Shown here in pieces: positions 54,101-64,000 of a stretch of 64,000 nucleotides of DNA (its first letter is position 1; every line of letters starts with the position of its first letter). The DNA is from Bugula neritina (Eukaryota; Bryozoa; Gymnolaemata; Cheilostomatida; Bugulidae), in NCBI GenBank assembly GCA_964035545.1, contig OZ037765.1, positions 13,758,698 to 13,822,697 on the forward strand, in the 5' to 3' direction. The notes below the pieces were generated by a model that was not told the origin of the DNA, made no database searches, and saw nothing but the letters and a program-made list of their open reading frames with translations. The position numbers and the translations under genes were made by a program.

Positions 54101-57100
54101 TGAAACAACTCACTGATGATCTTGCTGTAAGTGAATTCACCCCCATTGACTTAGTGCTAGATTACAACTTTGTAAAAAAATATTTGAAACTAAATTCAGT
54201 GGTTTACAGAATGTTATGCATGTTGGCAGATTTCTAACATGCTGAAGCAAAAGGCAGAGGAATCTGCAGTGTACTACAAGCAGAGAGCTGCTGAGGAACA
54301 AGCTGCCAAGGAACTGTTGGCAGAACAACTGGCACAGTGCAACGCAAAGAATGACATCCTCACCGAACAGAAAGACGCCCTAGAAGTTGAGCTGAGACAG
54401 ACTCAAGTGGCTCTCTCCATGGAGAAGGAAGAGAACGCACAGTTGACAGCCAACTTGACTGAATGCCTTGAAGACAAGGCAGTGCTCACAGCTGCCCTTG
54501 CTGACATGACCGTAAGAGCTAAGTCAGCTGAACAAGAGCTTGCTGACACCAAAGCTCGTCTGGAACAGGTAGGAAAATTGCATGTAAATACAAGTCACAT
54601 AATTACTATAGAAGTTTATCCAGCCTGCACAGCGATCACAGCTTGATTTATTTTTCTTGAGTGATATAAAAAGATTAGCATGTGTTGTGGATTAACAAGC
54701 ATGATTTGGGTTGCGTGCAATCAGGAAATAGACAAGACCATCAGTCTGGAGGAGAGTTTGAGATTCTCAGAGGTGAAGTTAGCCAAGTGTGAAGCAGACC
54801 TGCAGGAGGAGAGAACTGCCAGAGAGGAGACAGAAGAAGACTTGATGAGAACTATGACTGAGTTGGCATCGTGTCAACGAGAGAACCGAGTCATCACCGA
54901 ATCTCTCAGCAGATGCCAAGATGAGTTACAGCAGACAAGCGCTGCTCTAGCCAGTGAAACCGCTGCCAGAGAGATGCTCCAAACTAAGCTCGACAGCACT
55001 GTCGAGGTGTGTGACTGAACTTATAGAGTTACACTAACTAATTGTTGCAGCATGGTGTGCAGTGTTTTGTGTGTGATTTGAACCTAGCTTCCATTCAACT
55101 TTGAAAAGTAGAACTTCTTCCATAACATAATACACTTGGCAAAATTGAATTTATGTTACAATTGCTAAATAATAAATTTTGCATGTTATTTATATCAAGT
55201 TTTAAAAATACAGGAACTGAGAGCAACTCAAGAGGTCTTGAGACAGACAGTTAGTGATCTTGAAGATGAGCGAAATGCCCATGCTGTCACTAGAAGAATC
55301 TTGGCAGAGACTGAAGCTGAACTTGAAGCATCAGAAGCCGCACGAGAGGCTTTGAGAACAGCCAACTACCAATTGATGACAGAACTTTCTGAAACTAAAG
55401 CCCAACTTGAAGCAACTACTGCACACAGAGACCAAGTGAGCTTTCACCTTTCACAAATTTTTCATAATATTATATGAGAACAAAAATGATGTACAACATA
55501 TGAAACACACAAAAGTTTAACTATGCAAAAAGAAAACTTTTAAATTTTAGCTCCAAGTTACACTTGATGAGACCAGAGAGCAACTAGCTGACTGCAAGGG
55601 AGAGTTGTTGAAGTGTGAAAGCGATTTAACCGCACAAGTTGCTACCACAGAAGAAATCTCCAAACAACTCGAAGAAGCCCTAATTATGCTGCAAGCTGAG
55701 AAGGAAGCTCGAGATGAGTTGACTGCAACTATCGCCCTTGTACAGGAGGCTTCATTGAAGGTGCAAGAAGAGGTCAAGAAACTACAACTTGAGAACGTAG
55801 CACTGCAAAACCAAGTTATTAAACTACAAGCTGAACAAGGTAAGCTTTACAAACCAACCAACAGTCACCAGTAATCGTGTAGATAATTTCTACCTAAAAA
55901 TACTAAATCTAGATTTATTGAGTACATGATTTAATATTGTAGAAGTAGCCATGGCATTGGCTGCTGGATGTCCACCGACTTATGAAAAGTTTGGCAGCAG
56001 TTGTTACAAATATGTCAGAGAGAATACCGCATGGAAAATGGCCCAGGAGCAGTGTATGAAAGATCAGGGTAACTTAGTGGCCATTGAAAGTAAGAAAGAG
56101 CAGATTGTGGTGACCGACTACCTGAAACGAGTTGGTAAGTACACATAATATATTCTGCATCCAAAGTGTGAAGTAGCAGTCATAAGTTTGTCTCAGTTAA
56201 GCACTTGTTAGTTGCATGGGAATGTTAACATTTTCTATACGCCTAACAGAGATTTTGAGTGGTGCATGGTGTTTGTTTGTTTCCCAGGTGCTGAGGGTTA
56301 TGTTTCCACCAGTGGTCACAAGACCAGTTATGGCTGGAAATGGTTAGCCGCCTCTAACAACCACATACCTAGTACTGTTGGTGCTGATTTCTGGTACAAC
56401 ATTGCTACAAAATCTAAACCCGGATATGATTGTCAAGCAATGTACTTATATGCTGGTCCAAACTTTGGCAAATGGGTTGGACTTCCATGCACCAATCCTG
56501 CTACATATGTCTGTGAATACAACTTAGTTCCACCTGGTCAAGCTTCCCCACCAAATGCTGCCGAGGAATATGCTTTGGTGAAAATGCAGCAAGAAGCACC
56601 TCTCTACTTGAAAATATAATTTTCTATTGAGTATTGACTGACACTTGCATTTAGAGCTCAAGTATTAGCCTTTGCACCACCCATACCATCACTATGTGTG
56701 TGCCTTAGAAGTTGGTTTTGAATTACTTTCTATAATTGTATATTTTCTGCAATGTTTGTTAATAAAATAGTAACAGATGACCAAAATGAAGCTGAAGTTT
56801 GTGTGTTCTAGAATCTAGCATGAGTGGCATGCATTTTTAACCCTCATATTAAGCAACATAAGCCCTAGCAGAAAAATATGCTTGTTATTACAGAGGCTAG
56901 ATTTGATGACAAATATATCCATATGGGAGCATTTGATTACCGAGCTAATGGTCAGTTTACTTGGGTGGGGAGTAACACACCCCTTTTACTTACACCAGAT
57001 AACTGGTTACTCAACAACCCCCGAGGTAACGGTAGAAGATGCTCAGCCATACAAGTCTGGGACATGGACACATTCGGCCAATGGGCTGACAGTTTCTGTT

Positions 57101-60100
57101 GGGTCAACTTACCATTCATATGTGAAATAGCCTTAGCACCTTATTACAGTTAGGTTAAGGAATGTTGCTGACTAGTTTAATATTGAAATTGCTCAAAAAA
57201 ACCTACTGAAGTTTGAGTGATACCCAAAGAAATTAGCTACACAACAAATGCATAAATATGTAATTATTTTTATAATTTGCTTTTTTAAAAAGTTGCAAAA
57301 GCAACATGCATGTAAAAATAAATAAGTTGGCAAGACAAATAGATAATACATGTAACTACTTTCAATGTATATTAATGTTAGTGAGGACACAACCAGCCTG
57401 AGTAAACTGCGTAATATAGATTTATGTAAAATACTGGTTCCCAGCATGCATAGTCAATGTTGCCTTTAAAGTTTAATGGACCCGATTAGCAACAATTCAA
57501 TTTAATATAAGTGACCTATCAGAAAGACCATCGACTGTAATTCAGCAATAAAACGATCTATTCACAAAAATGTGTCAAAAACTGACTCAAATAAGAAACA
57601 CTCAATGCTAATTCTCACTAACTAAATACTCAATATTTGATCAGCAGGCCTAGGGTAATTCTCCCAAGGTTACTCAAGTTTAAATATTGCAGAAGTTATG
57701 GCTGCATTGTTTCTCCAGGCAATCAAAATCTGGTGATAATATTAAAATAGATGTAATTGGTCAATTATCTTGCAGACAAATATAATATGTTGCCAATTAT
57801 TTGCTTCAATATATACCTTATGGATCACAGCCAATGAAGTGTATGCTGTAACTGCACTGGTCAGATTGTGACTACCATAATGATATCAGGTGCACTCTAT
57901 GCCATTGTATATTCACTTAATGAATACCTGAATCACAGCATTGAACCAGCAAGTATTGCCCACATTCTTCAGGCCAACTGGCCAGCTATCCTCCCTCACC
58001 CGTTCATGGGGGTTCGCATGGTCATATAACCAGGTGCTGCTCTTGATGGTGCTGCCAGGGTTTGTGTCGGCAAGACTTGCTTCTAGCACTCTACAAAGTA
58101 GAATTTTCCTAAATATAACACAATCTATACAAGTTATGATTGAATTAAATACCCATTATATAATCAGCATTTTAATTCCATCAGAAAGATGTGGTGTAGC
58201 ACCTAAAACCTCCACTTTACTTGAGAAATTAGCATTGCGCTTAAAGTTTTAAGTAGCAACCAATTTAAAACACCAAATGATCAAAATGAATATTAATCAA
58301 TGCATGTACCAGTCTGTTTTAACTTGAAAAAATAATTTAAAAAACTCAGTAATGGCATAGTAGGTGTGCATAAATTATTTGAATATGTGCAGGGCACTTG
58401 CATTAGTAGTCAGAAATCCGCAAAGTGAGATTGACCAACTTATTTAAATATCAAAATAAGTTTCAATAGCACAGCAACTGCAAATTGCTTTCAGCTTCCC
58501 TCTTCTTATGGCTAAATCTTCAGCATTCAGTGTCTCAGTTTCAATCTGACTGCAACTACTTCAGTGGAGAGTGTATCTAATCACATTTCTATGACTACAT
58601 TACTATCTTATGGAGTTGCTTCCCCTTTTGTAGCATCAAAATGCGAGAAATTTGATGATATATTTTTAGGTTGGTAGTCAGAGCTATGCTTTTTTATGAT
58701 GAAATTATGTTTTCAGATCAAATCACCTATAGAACAACTATGGGTTTTCATTTGCTCAACAAATTTCTGCAATACTGTACATGCATATTTACAACTGAGC
58801 ATTACAATATACCAACACATTACCTCTAAAATATAATAATAAACCACTGTTACAATATATTAACAGACCAACTTACTCTGCTGATAGTTGTAAGACAATT
58901 GCTTAACATACATTCTGATAGCCTTAGTTATATTTCATCTTTCATTAGTTTCAAACTATTCACCTAGAAACCTTGCATAACTTTTCATTATCAGCTGACT
59001 TTCAGTACCTCTTTGATGTATGAGTCACTCAGCCAGAATTGAACTAGAGGTTTGCCCATGAGCTGATTGACCTATAGCACCTATAGACCTATAGACTGGC
59101 TATTAGACTAACTGAGCTCAAAATTTTAAACTGTTTCTATTTTTTCAACTGGCTGCAGTCAGACCGAAATTGAGCCATGAAGAGTTGGTGAATTTAAACC
59201 AATGCCCTCTAAACTATTTCACTAGTTTACAACTCAATAAACAGAAACCCCTGCACATATTACCTTCAAAAATATCACCTTCAAAAAGATATTTATACGA
59301 ATTTTATTTAAATTGGCATCATAAAATCCAAACCATAGTTATAACATAATTAGATGCATCTTGAAATAAATGATAGAGTTGAAAAAAGTTAATATACAGT
59401 TTTGAACAGAATAATAACCTGCTGTGCTAAAAGTTGCAACAAAAACTCATCTAAACAAAATAAATAATGATACTGAAACACGGAGTCTACTAAATAGACC
59501 AGCATATAAAATAGTAATTAAAACTTGACTAACTGTGGCTGTATAGAAAACAACTCCAAATTACTGTTAGCCAAAGATGAAGTCACTGCTAATATATATA
59601 GTATGCTTATTTATCAATATAAGAGATTTATATTAGTAGTAATTATGAACAATACAAAAGGTATGCTTGCATATAAAGGCTAAGGACAGACTATTTTTTA
59701 TTTTAATATGAATAATATTAACCATGTTTTCATGTTTGAGAGCTCTTTGCCGGATGGCGACATAAATAGAGTATAAAGGAACTATAAAGAATACGTGTAT
59801 CCACAAAAAATTCTACCATTAAGCAAGAATAACGTCTTGTGACAGATAAAACAAAATGCACAATATTGTGTACAATGAATAACAATTAAAACAAATTGGT
59901 TAGTTACACAAGACAAAGAAAGTACTACCTGCTAATATCTTGGTCCTCTTTACTAATCTGGCCACCAAGCATGGTTGGTGTCGTAGAGTGGTTCTCAAGA
60001 CTGGCTGCTATGGCCTTCTGAATATCATCATCGGCAGTTAAATCAATCACAGGATTGCTGGGGTTTCCATCTTTAAATCAATGTCATACAAAACATAACT

Positions 60101-61272
60101 TGCTAAAATTTGAAAATAAAATCAAGCAAAGCACATGAAATGGTTCATTTTATAATAATTCATGTAAAACTAAATGGGGGCCATAACTCCAAAGCACAAG
60201 GTAAACTGATATAACAAGCCTAAGTGTAGGGCCACACAACGGGTTTTACACGAGCGTGACGTTCGAGAAATCTCATTTAGCCCAAAAATTGATCGTTGTG
60301 TGCAGATTTTCAAGCGCCCAACATGCTGAGCGAGAAGTGCGACACGCTTGTGCGACACAGTTTGATCTAATTGGCTTATTACCATGTAATATTTAGCGAG
60401 CACACTTTTTTATTTTAATTCACAATTTAACTTCTAGCGAGCTGAATTAAAACAGTTTTATATAGTTTGCATTTCCGCTTTTATAATATCCAAATCTGAT
60501 GACGTAGTTTAAAAACAAACGTCTGTAGGCGAGCAGTAAAGTTTAACACTAACATCATTGGCTAATATTTTTTTGCACTCGCAACACATGCACTGTGTGT
60601 GGCAGGTCACTAGCGTGTATTCTAATGGGATTTCTCACACGTCACGCTTGCGTAAAACGCATCGTGTGGCCCTACACTAAGAAATACCTGTTTGGGTGTC
60701 CATTGAGTTAGTTCGAGGCCGCTGAGTGGTAGGAAGTGACGCCAGAGAACTGCTAGTCTAAAGGGTACAAGATTTTACATCAACTGACAGAGGAATGTAT
60801 AAAAAAGCAACCGACATACTGAAGCAAACAAATAATATGACACTGTGATGTATAAAAATAACCAAGGCTAACCAGTGGCTGGGGCAGAACGGATGCGGAA
60901 ACCTTGTTTGGACTCAATAGGCTAGATATAACGTCAGCTGTAATATTATCAGCATTGTCTGCTTTGGCCAAACAGTTCTGCCATGTTTTCACAATAGTTG
61001 ATCTGTCTGTTATTCCAGTGATTTCAGTAATCTTACTGAAGGGAATATCCTTGATGACCTGCGAGAGAAACAAGTGGTGGACTGCACCATTCTAGATGTG
61101 CCTGAACATAGTGACTGGCAGTAAAAACATCTCAACCAGTTTAAATGCAACTAAAAATGATTTATAAATACTATAAAACCAACTGAGAGTAGAAAGCAAT
61201 GAGTTAATAAGGATTACTATCTATATATAAACATGGAGTTGTACTCACATCAGGTTGCACGCCAATGGTCAT
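42107..61272 (-). CDS. USP25/USP28: USP25/USP28-type ubiquitin carboxyl-terminal hydrolase
   Basis: Cysteine protease removing ubiquitin. Twenty-one exons in transcript order: 61272-61249, 61058-60873, 60757-60688, 60070-59929, 58090-57928, 52001-51933, 51795-51634, 51418-51205, 50488-50346, 50232-50105, 49895-49800, 49358-49239, 49015-48805, 48083-47816, 46596-46390, 46038-45884, 45596-45409, 43263-43102, 42807-42657, 42533-42338, 42255-42107; 3,204 bases, 1,067 residues (human USP28 1,077). Order: N-terminal UBA-like helix; SUMO-interacting motif VIDLT about 101-105; two ubiquitin-interacting motifs (DDDIQKAIAASLENH and EDQDISRVLEASLAD); Cys box GLKNVGNTCWFNAVIQ with C188; DVSEFQHKLLDWLEEAF; helical insertion RYLEVNKEEVRQKR; His box GLHAVLVHEGEALSGHYWSY with H595 and FNDIRVTESSW; C-terminal helical region typical of USP25/28. 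All catalytic residues are present. ATG 61272 has an in-frame TAG upstream. A lectin gene lies in intron 5. It cannot be assigned to USP25 or USP28 alone; it is probably the pre-duplication form. Confidence 0.95.
43264..45408 (-). other. USP25/28 intron 17 with a GGGCACAAYGGGCC-bearing repeat
   Basis: The 2.1-kb intron contains GGGGGGCACAACGGGCCGAA near 43721, an imperfect hairpin GCCCATTGTGCCC / GGGTACAATGGGC at about 43901-43931, and GGCCCATTATGTCC near 44612. The pattern suggests an old mobile element spanning about 43709-44640. No coding found. Confidence 0.35.
46597..47815 (-). other. USP25/28 intron 14, nothing recognised
   Basis: AT-rich intron of 1.2 kb between the exon starting at 46596 and the His-box exon ending at 47816. 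No repeat or gene recognised. Confidence 0.5.
48129..48170. repeat. (TA)n microsatellite in USP25/28 intron 13
   Basis: About 20 perfect TA dinucleotides. On the minus strand this lies about 46 bases upstream of the acceptor of the His-box exon. Confidence 0.95.
49922..49979. repeat. Perfect 24-bp inverted repeat (hairpin)
   Basis: Arms AAAGTATGGAATGAACTGCT (plus ATAC) at 49922-49945 and its exact complement at 49956-49979, separated by the ten-base loop ATAACATAAA. Located in the USP25/28 intron between exons 50232-50105 and 49895-49800, about 27 bases upstream of the latter's acceptor. Confidence 0.95.
50816..50897. repeat. Degenerate tandem repeat in USP25/28 intron 8
   Basis: Four imperfect copies built around GCTATAACAGA with a variable GAGTCCCAC-type spacer, in the intron between exons 51418-51205 and 50488-50346. 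Confidence 0.8.
52774..52779 (+). promoter_or_regulatory. Candidate TATA box of the nested lectin gene
   Basis: TATAAG within CAGCATATAAGCGCG, about 140 bases upstream of the lectin ATG. This spacing would give a 5' UTR of about 110 bases with no upstream intron needed. Inference from position and motif only. Confidence 0.35.
52915..56619 (+). CDS. Secreted coiled-coil C-type lectin, form 1
   Basis: Eleven exons: 52915-53025, 53162-53225, 53350-53537, 53631-53847, 53966-54126, 54230-54568, 54725-55006, 55214-55435, 55551-55839, 55943-56134, 56288-56619; 2,397 bases, 798 residues. The ATG opens a signal peptide (MKKFVSALLVLHVALTYA). Then come an Ala-rich segment with CSSGSC, a stretch with repeated KGL motifs (KGLSFSP, KGLFAP, KGLSYAP), and CPMTMFELGKC. 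About 340 residues of heptad-rich coiled coil follow (about 270-620) with cysteines at intervals, then a C-type lectin domain from C634 (CPPTYEKFGSSCYKYV, WKMAQEQCMKDQGNLVAIES, C-terminal GKWVGLPCTNPATYVCEY). The usual Ca/sugar motifs EPN or QPD and WND are not seen, so sugar binding is uncertain. A signal peptide, coiled coil and lectin suggest a secreted oligomer. Transcribed opposite to, and inside intron 5 of, USP25/28. I know no named orthologue. Confidence 0.9.
56761..56766 (+). terminator. Poly(A) signal after lectin form 1
   Basis: AATAAA about 142 bases after the form 1 stop and before the form 2 exon, so using it would exclude form 2. Confidence 0.55.
56894..57153 (+). CDS. Alternative terminal exon of the lectin gene, form 2
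   Basis: Begins after a good acceptor (TTGTTATTACAG, 56882-56893) and reads EARFDDKYIHMGAFDYRANG, then FTWVGSN, DNWLLNNPRG, RRCSAIQVWDMDTFGQWADS and FCWVNLPFICE, stop TAG 57151-57153. It is the second half of a C-type lectin domain, closer to the family consensus than the upstream exon. It starts in the same phase as exon 56288, so exon 55943-56134 can join to either; the alternative protein would be 774 residues. A stand-alone gene is unlikely because signal peptide and first lectin half are missing here. A decayed tandem duplicate is the main alternative, but the frame is intact. Confidence 0.75.
57317..57322 (+). terminator. Poly(A) signal after lectin form 2
   Basis: AATAAA about 164 bases after the form 2 stop, a plausible second polyadenylation site. 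Confidence 0.45.
58091..59928 (-). other. USP25/28 intron 4, nothing recognised
   Basis: AT-rich intron of 1.8 kb between the UIM exon and the catalytic-cysteine exon. No coding or clear repeat is recognised. Confidence 0.5.
60220..60681. mobile_element. MITE with long terminal inverted repeats in USP25/28 intron 3
   Basis: Ends at 60225 (TGTAGGGCCACACAACGGGT) and, on the complement, at 60676 (TGTAGGGCCACACGATGCGT) match over about 40 bases, continuing through GCGTGACG. The 452-bp element has no coding and is flanked by CTAAG on both sides (60220-60224 and 60677-60681), a possible 5-bp target duplication. It is a non-autonomous DNA transposon; the superfamily is not certain. Its edge lies 11 bases inside the intron from the donor of exon 60757-60688. 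Confidence 0.82.
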
Positions 61273-63212
61273 GTTAGAAAGTTCTTCAGCTCTGGTGGAC
61301 TAATAAACTCATCAATAGCAAAGCTCTACAACATTATGACACATTAACATACTAGGAAGTAGGGAAGGAACTTGATAATTATACCATAAAATATATACAC
61401 AAATTTTGATCTTCAACACTGCGATATACGATCTTACAACAGTGTGTAAAGTTAAGCTACATGAGAACAGCTGCTAGATAAAAAATAAATTGATTAGACA
61501 TCTAATATGACAAGTAAACAAATGATAAAATCTGAAAAAATTCTCACTATTTGTGTATACATTTAGTTTTTTCTTTTTTTGAAACCGATTTTGTAAAATA
61601 ATAAATATTATGAGTTGATAAGCTAACAGCAGTTGTGCCCACTTGCTAACTATCACGTTGATTTGTATTAGGAGTTATGTTTACAAGATTTCTATAGAAT
61701 GTTGTACCAAGAGCTAATAAAATGATCTATAGTAAACACATTTGCAGATTAAGTGCCACTTTCTATTAATACTTAGAACATAAAAAATCTATTCATATAT
61801 GCATATATGCATGATTATTGCAACTGTTACAGGCTACAAAGAGAGAAAAAATATTCAGAGCATTTAAAGCAATATTAGTCTACCTTATATAATTTAATTC
61901 ATTATGTAAGGTTAACATCATATACTACAACATGAAACAGGTTTTGTTAACCTCATGCTTATTGATGGTATTATAAGAAAATGTTAGGGGAAAAACTACC
62001 TTTAATTAATAGTAAATTACTAATGCATATTGATTCACCAGTAAAGATTAATCAAACCATTTCAATTCTATTTTCATGTTTACTCTTGCTTTCCCTTCTC
62101 TCCCTTTTGAATTCAAGTTTGTTTAAAAGTTAATATGTTATTTTCAAAGCATTCAGTTTAAACATATCTATGTACACTGGTGAGTTACTTATGAAAATAA
62201 AAATCATAACTTTAGACTCATTCATAAATTCACTTTTAAATTAGTTTTAATAAACAATAATCACCATTAAATAAGTCCCTATGACAGAAAATGATTTAAT
62301 TATTTTACTAATGTTGATTATTAATGTATTTATCACCCATATCATCTCATACAGGCTAGTTATTATGAAGCATCACAGAAATTAAAATACCTAAATGGTG
62401 AGTTTAGAAGCAAATAATAATACAAAAACAATATATCATAAGTACAAACTTATTCACAGAAATAAAATTACTATGTATAAATAAAAAATAATGAAAAAAC
62501 CCTGATTTATAGTTTCTATGTATGCTAAAATGAATATAATTATGGCAATAGCTAACCTAAAACAATGATTAGTACTATGATCGGGATAAATTATGAATGA
62601 TAGAATAAAAACTATTGTGCCTATCATAAAAAAACTTATAATTGTTTAAAGTCTCGCCCTGTGAAAACCCCGATGCAACTTTTTATTCAGGCTACGGACT
62701 GAGCTCCTCACAGGGTTGACAACATGGTTTTGAGATTTTCAAAAATGCTACACAAGTGTTTATAATCAGACGCTTTTCCTGACATTGCCAATGGCTCTGC
62801 ACCAAGTGAAAACCTCACTGTGCCAGAGCTTTAACGACTTGACTATGGTTGCGATATGAGTGAAGCAACCCAAGACCAACGTCAATGTGGGGTTTTTAGT
62901 ATTCAACCTGAACAATGACTTGAGCCAATTTGAATTAACATGACACTTGACTGTCAACTTAGTCCATAGCTACAGTATTAGTAAATGTAATGCTTACTAT
63001 TAGTATGAGACTGAGTATCATGTCAGTTATGATCATCATATTTACTGCCAGCATATCAAAGTCAATTAGTGAACTACATCAGTATTAGTATAATACTCAC
63101 AACACTATATCAACAACCAACAAAAATATGAATATTTACATGGCAACAAAATTAATTAATAATGAATAATGAAAACAATAATGTAAAATACAAAATTGTA
63201 AATGTATCCATG
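61273..63212. other. USP25/28 upstream region and intergenic DNA
   Basis: AT-rich. USP25/28 promoter elements and any non-coding first exon should lie here, but none is clear. A GC-richer patch at about 62645-62950 is flanked by short inverted CCCTGTGA / TCACAGGG sequences; no protein recognised. Confidence 0.4.
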
Positions 63213-63710
63213 CCCATAGACGGGTTACTGCCGTTTTGTACACAAGTTGTTTCAAAAACCAGTCGTTCCGTACACAAAATGGTCGTTTCGTACACTAACT
63301 GCTGTCTATTTCGTATACAAAATGAATAATATATTAATCCACTGGATAACCACTTGAATGATACTAGTTAACTTATTTATTGCATTCCAGCATGTATCTT
63401 TCACACCTCCCATATCACCTATTGATCAATGTTTTACATTATTTAAATTATATGTTTTATATATTTATATGTGATAATTGATCGCGCTACTATTTTTTGG
63501 TTTTTAATCTATTAATATAAAATGCAAACACATGAAATGTGCAAGTTACCTGTGAGCAGCACTGTATGACTCAATCTCATATACATAAAACAATAAATAT
63601 TAAAAAATGTGTATTTTAGTTAATTTATATTGATGTGTATGAAAAGACCTATCAGATGTGTACGAAACGACCTGAAAAAGTGCGTACGAAACGACCTGCA
63701 CCCCTATAGG
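63213..63710. mobile_element. Inverted-repeat element (MITE-like)
   Basis: Left end CCCATAGACGGGTTACTGCC and right end (complement) CCTATAGGGGTGCAGGTCGT are related. Inside them GGTCGTTTCGTACAC (left, near 63282) is repeated as its exact complement GTGTACGAAACGACC (right, near 63658), with further degraded CGTTTCGTAC copies at both ends. About 500 bp, no coding, no clear target duplication. Confidence 0.65.
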
Positions 63711-64000
63711 CTATATGCCCTACAGTCATGATCATGTTCGAATGACATTATTTTTAATTATACTATTAAAGCCAATAAATTATTATTAGAAAAGGTGATA
63801 AATAAATTCAAAGTTGATATTTTACTAACAATGTACTAATACTAACACTTATAGTCAATTATATTTAATTTTATAATCATTAACAAAGTTCCAATTGTGA
63901 TTCAAATTGAAATTTAAATTTAAATTGCTATCAATGTTATAACTATGCTTAGCATTGCTCAGCTTTAGTTTAAATTTGATTATACGCATACAGTTATACT
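63711..64000. other. AT-rich end of window
   Basis: Nothing recognised. Confidence 0.4.

Noticed and set aside
60170-60403. Minus-strand open frame at the left of the MITE
   Set aside because: It spans the terminal repeat of the element and has no transposase motif.

Overview
The window is a stretch of AT-rich nuclear DNA from an animal. Genes are split into many short exons with canonical GT-AG introns, and their products belong to animal families: WAC, eIF4G2/DAP5, Capicua, USP25/28 and a secreted C-type lectin. Introns are mostly 0.1 to 2 kb and the standard genetic code is used. Several of the proteins are clearly diverged from vertebrate relatives, so an invertebrate, perhaps an early-branching one such as a sponge, is my guess, but the sequence alone does not settle it. 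I see no bacterial-type operons, CRISPR arrays, rRNA or recognisable tRNA genes.

Layout. (1) 819-4881, plus strand: the last six coding exons of a WAC homologue, whose 5' part lies outside the window. (2) 5997-15197, plus: a complete EIF4G2 (DAP5) homologue with 16 firm exons and a tentative first exon; the joined frame gives about 918 residues. (3) 15198-24565: about 9.4 kb without a convincing gene. It holds a 1.66-kb hAT-type non-autonomous transposon with 8-bp target duplication and a second foldback element inside it, followed by a TGATAC-type satellite. (4) 24566-41376, plus: a complete Capicua (CIC) homologue, 19 coding exons, about 1,404 residues, with minisatellites packed into its introns beside splice sites. 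(5) 61272-42107, minus: a complete USP25/USP28-type deubiquitinase, 21 coding exons, about 1,067 residues, convergent with CIC. (6) 52915-57153, plus: a secreted coiled-coil C-type lectin gene nested, in the opposite orientation, inside the USP intron that follows the catalytic-cysteine exon. It appears to have two alternative terminal exons that each complete the lectin domain differently. (7) 61273-64000: no gene seen; one inverted-repeat element.

Exon joins were made by hand from splice-site consensus, reading-frame phase and remembered family motifs. In CIC, USP, EIF4G2 and both lectin forms the summed exon lengths are exact multiples of three, which supports the models. The four housekeeping genes (WAC in H2B ubiquitination and transcription, eIF4G2 in cap-independent translation, CIC in repression downstream of RTK/MAPK signalling, USP25/28 in deubiquitination) share no obvious pathway, and I infer no operon. 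The most unusual parts are the nested lectin with its two terminal exons and the crowding of tandem repeats at CIC splice sites.
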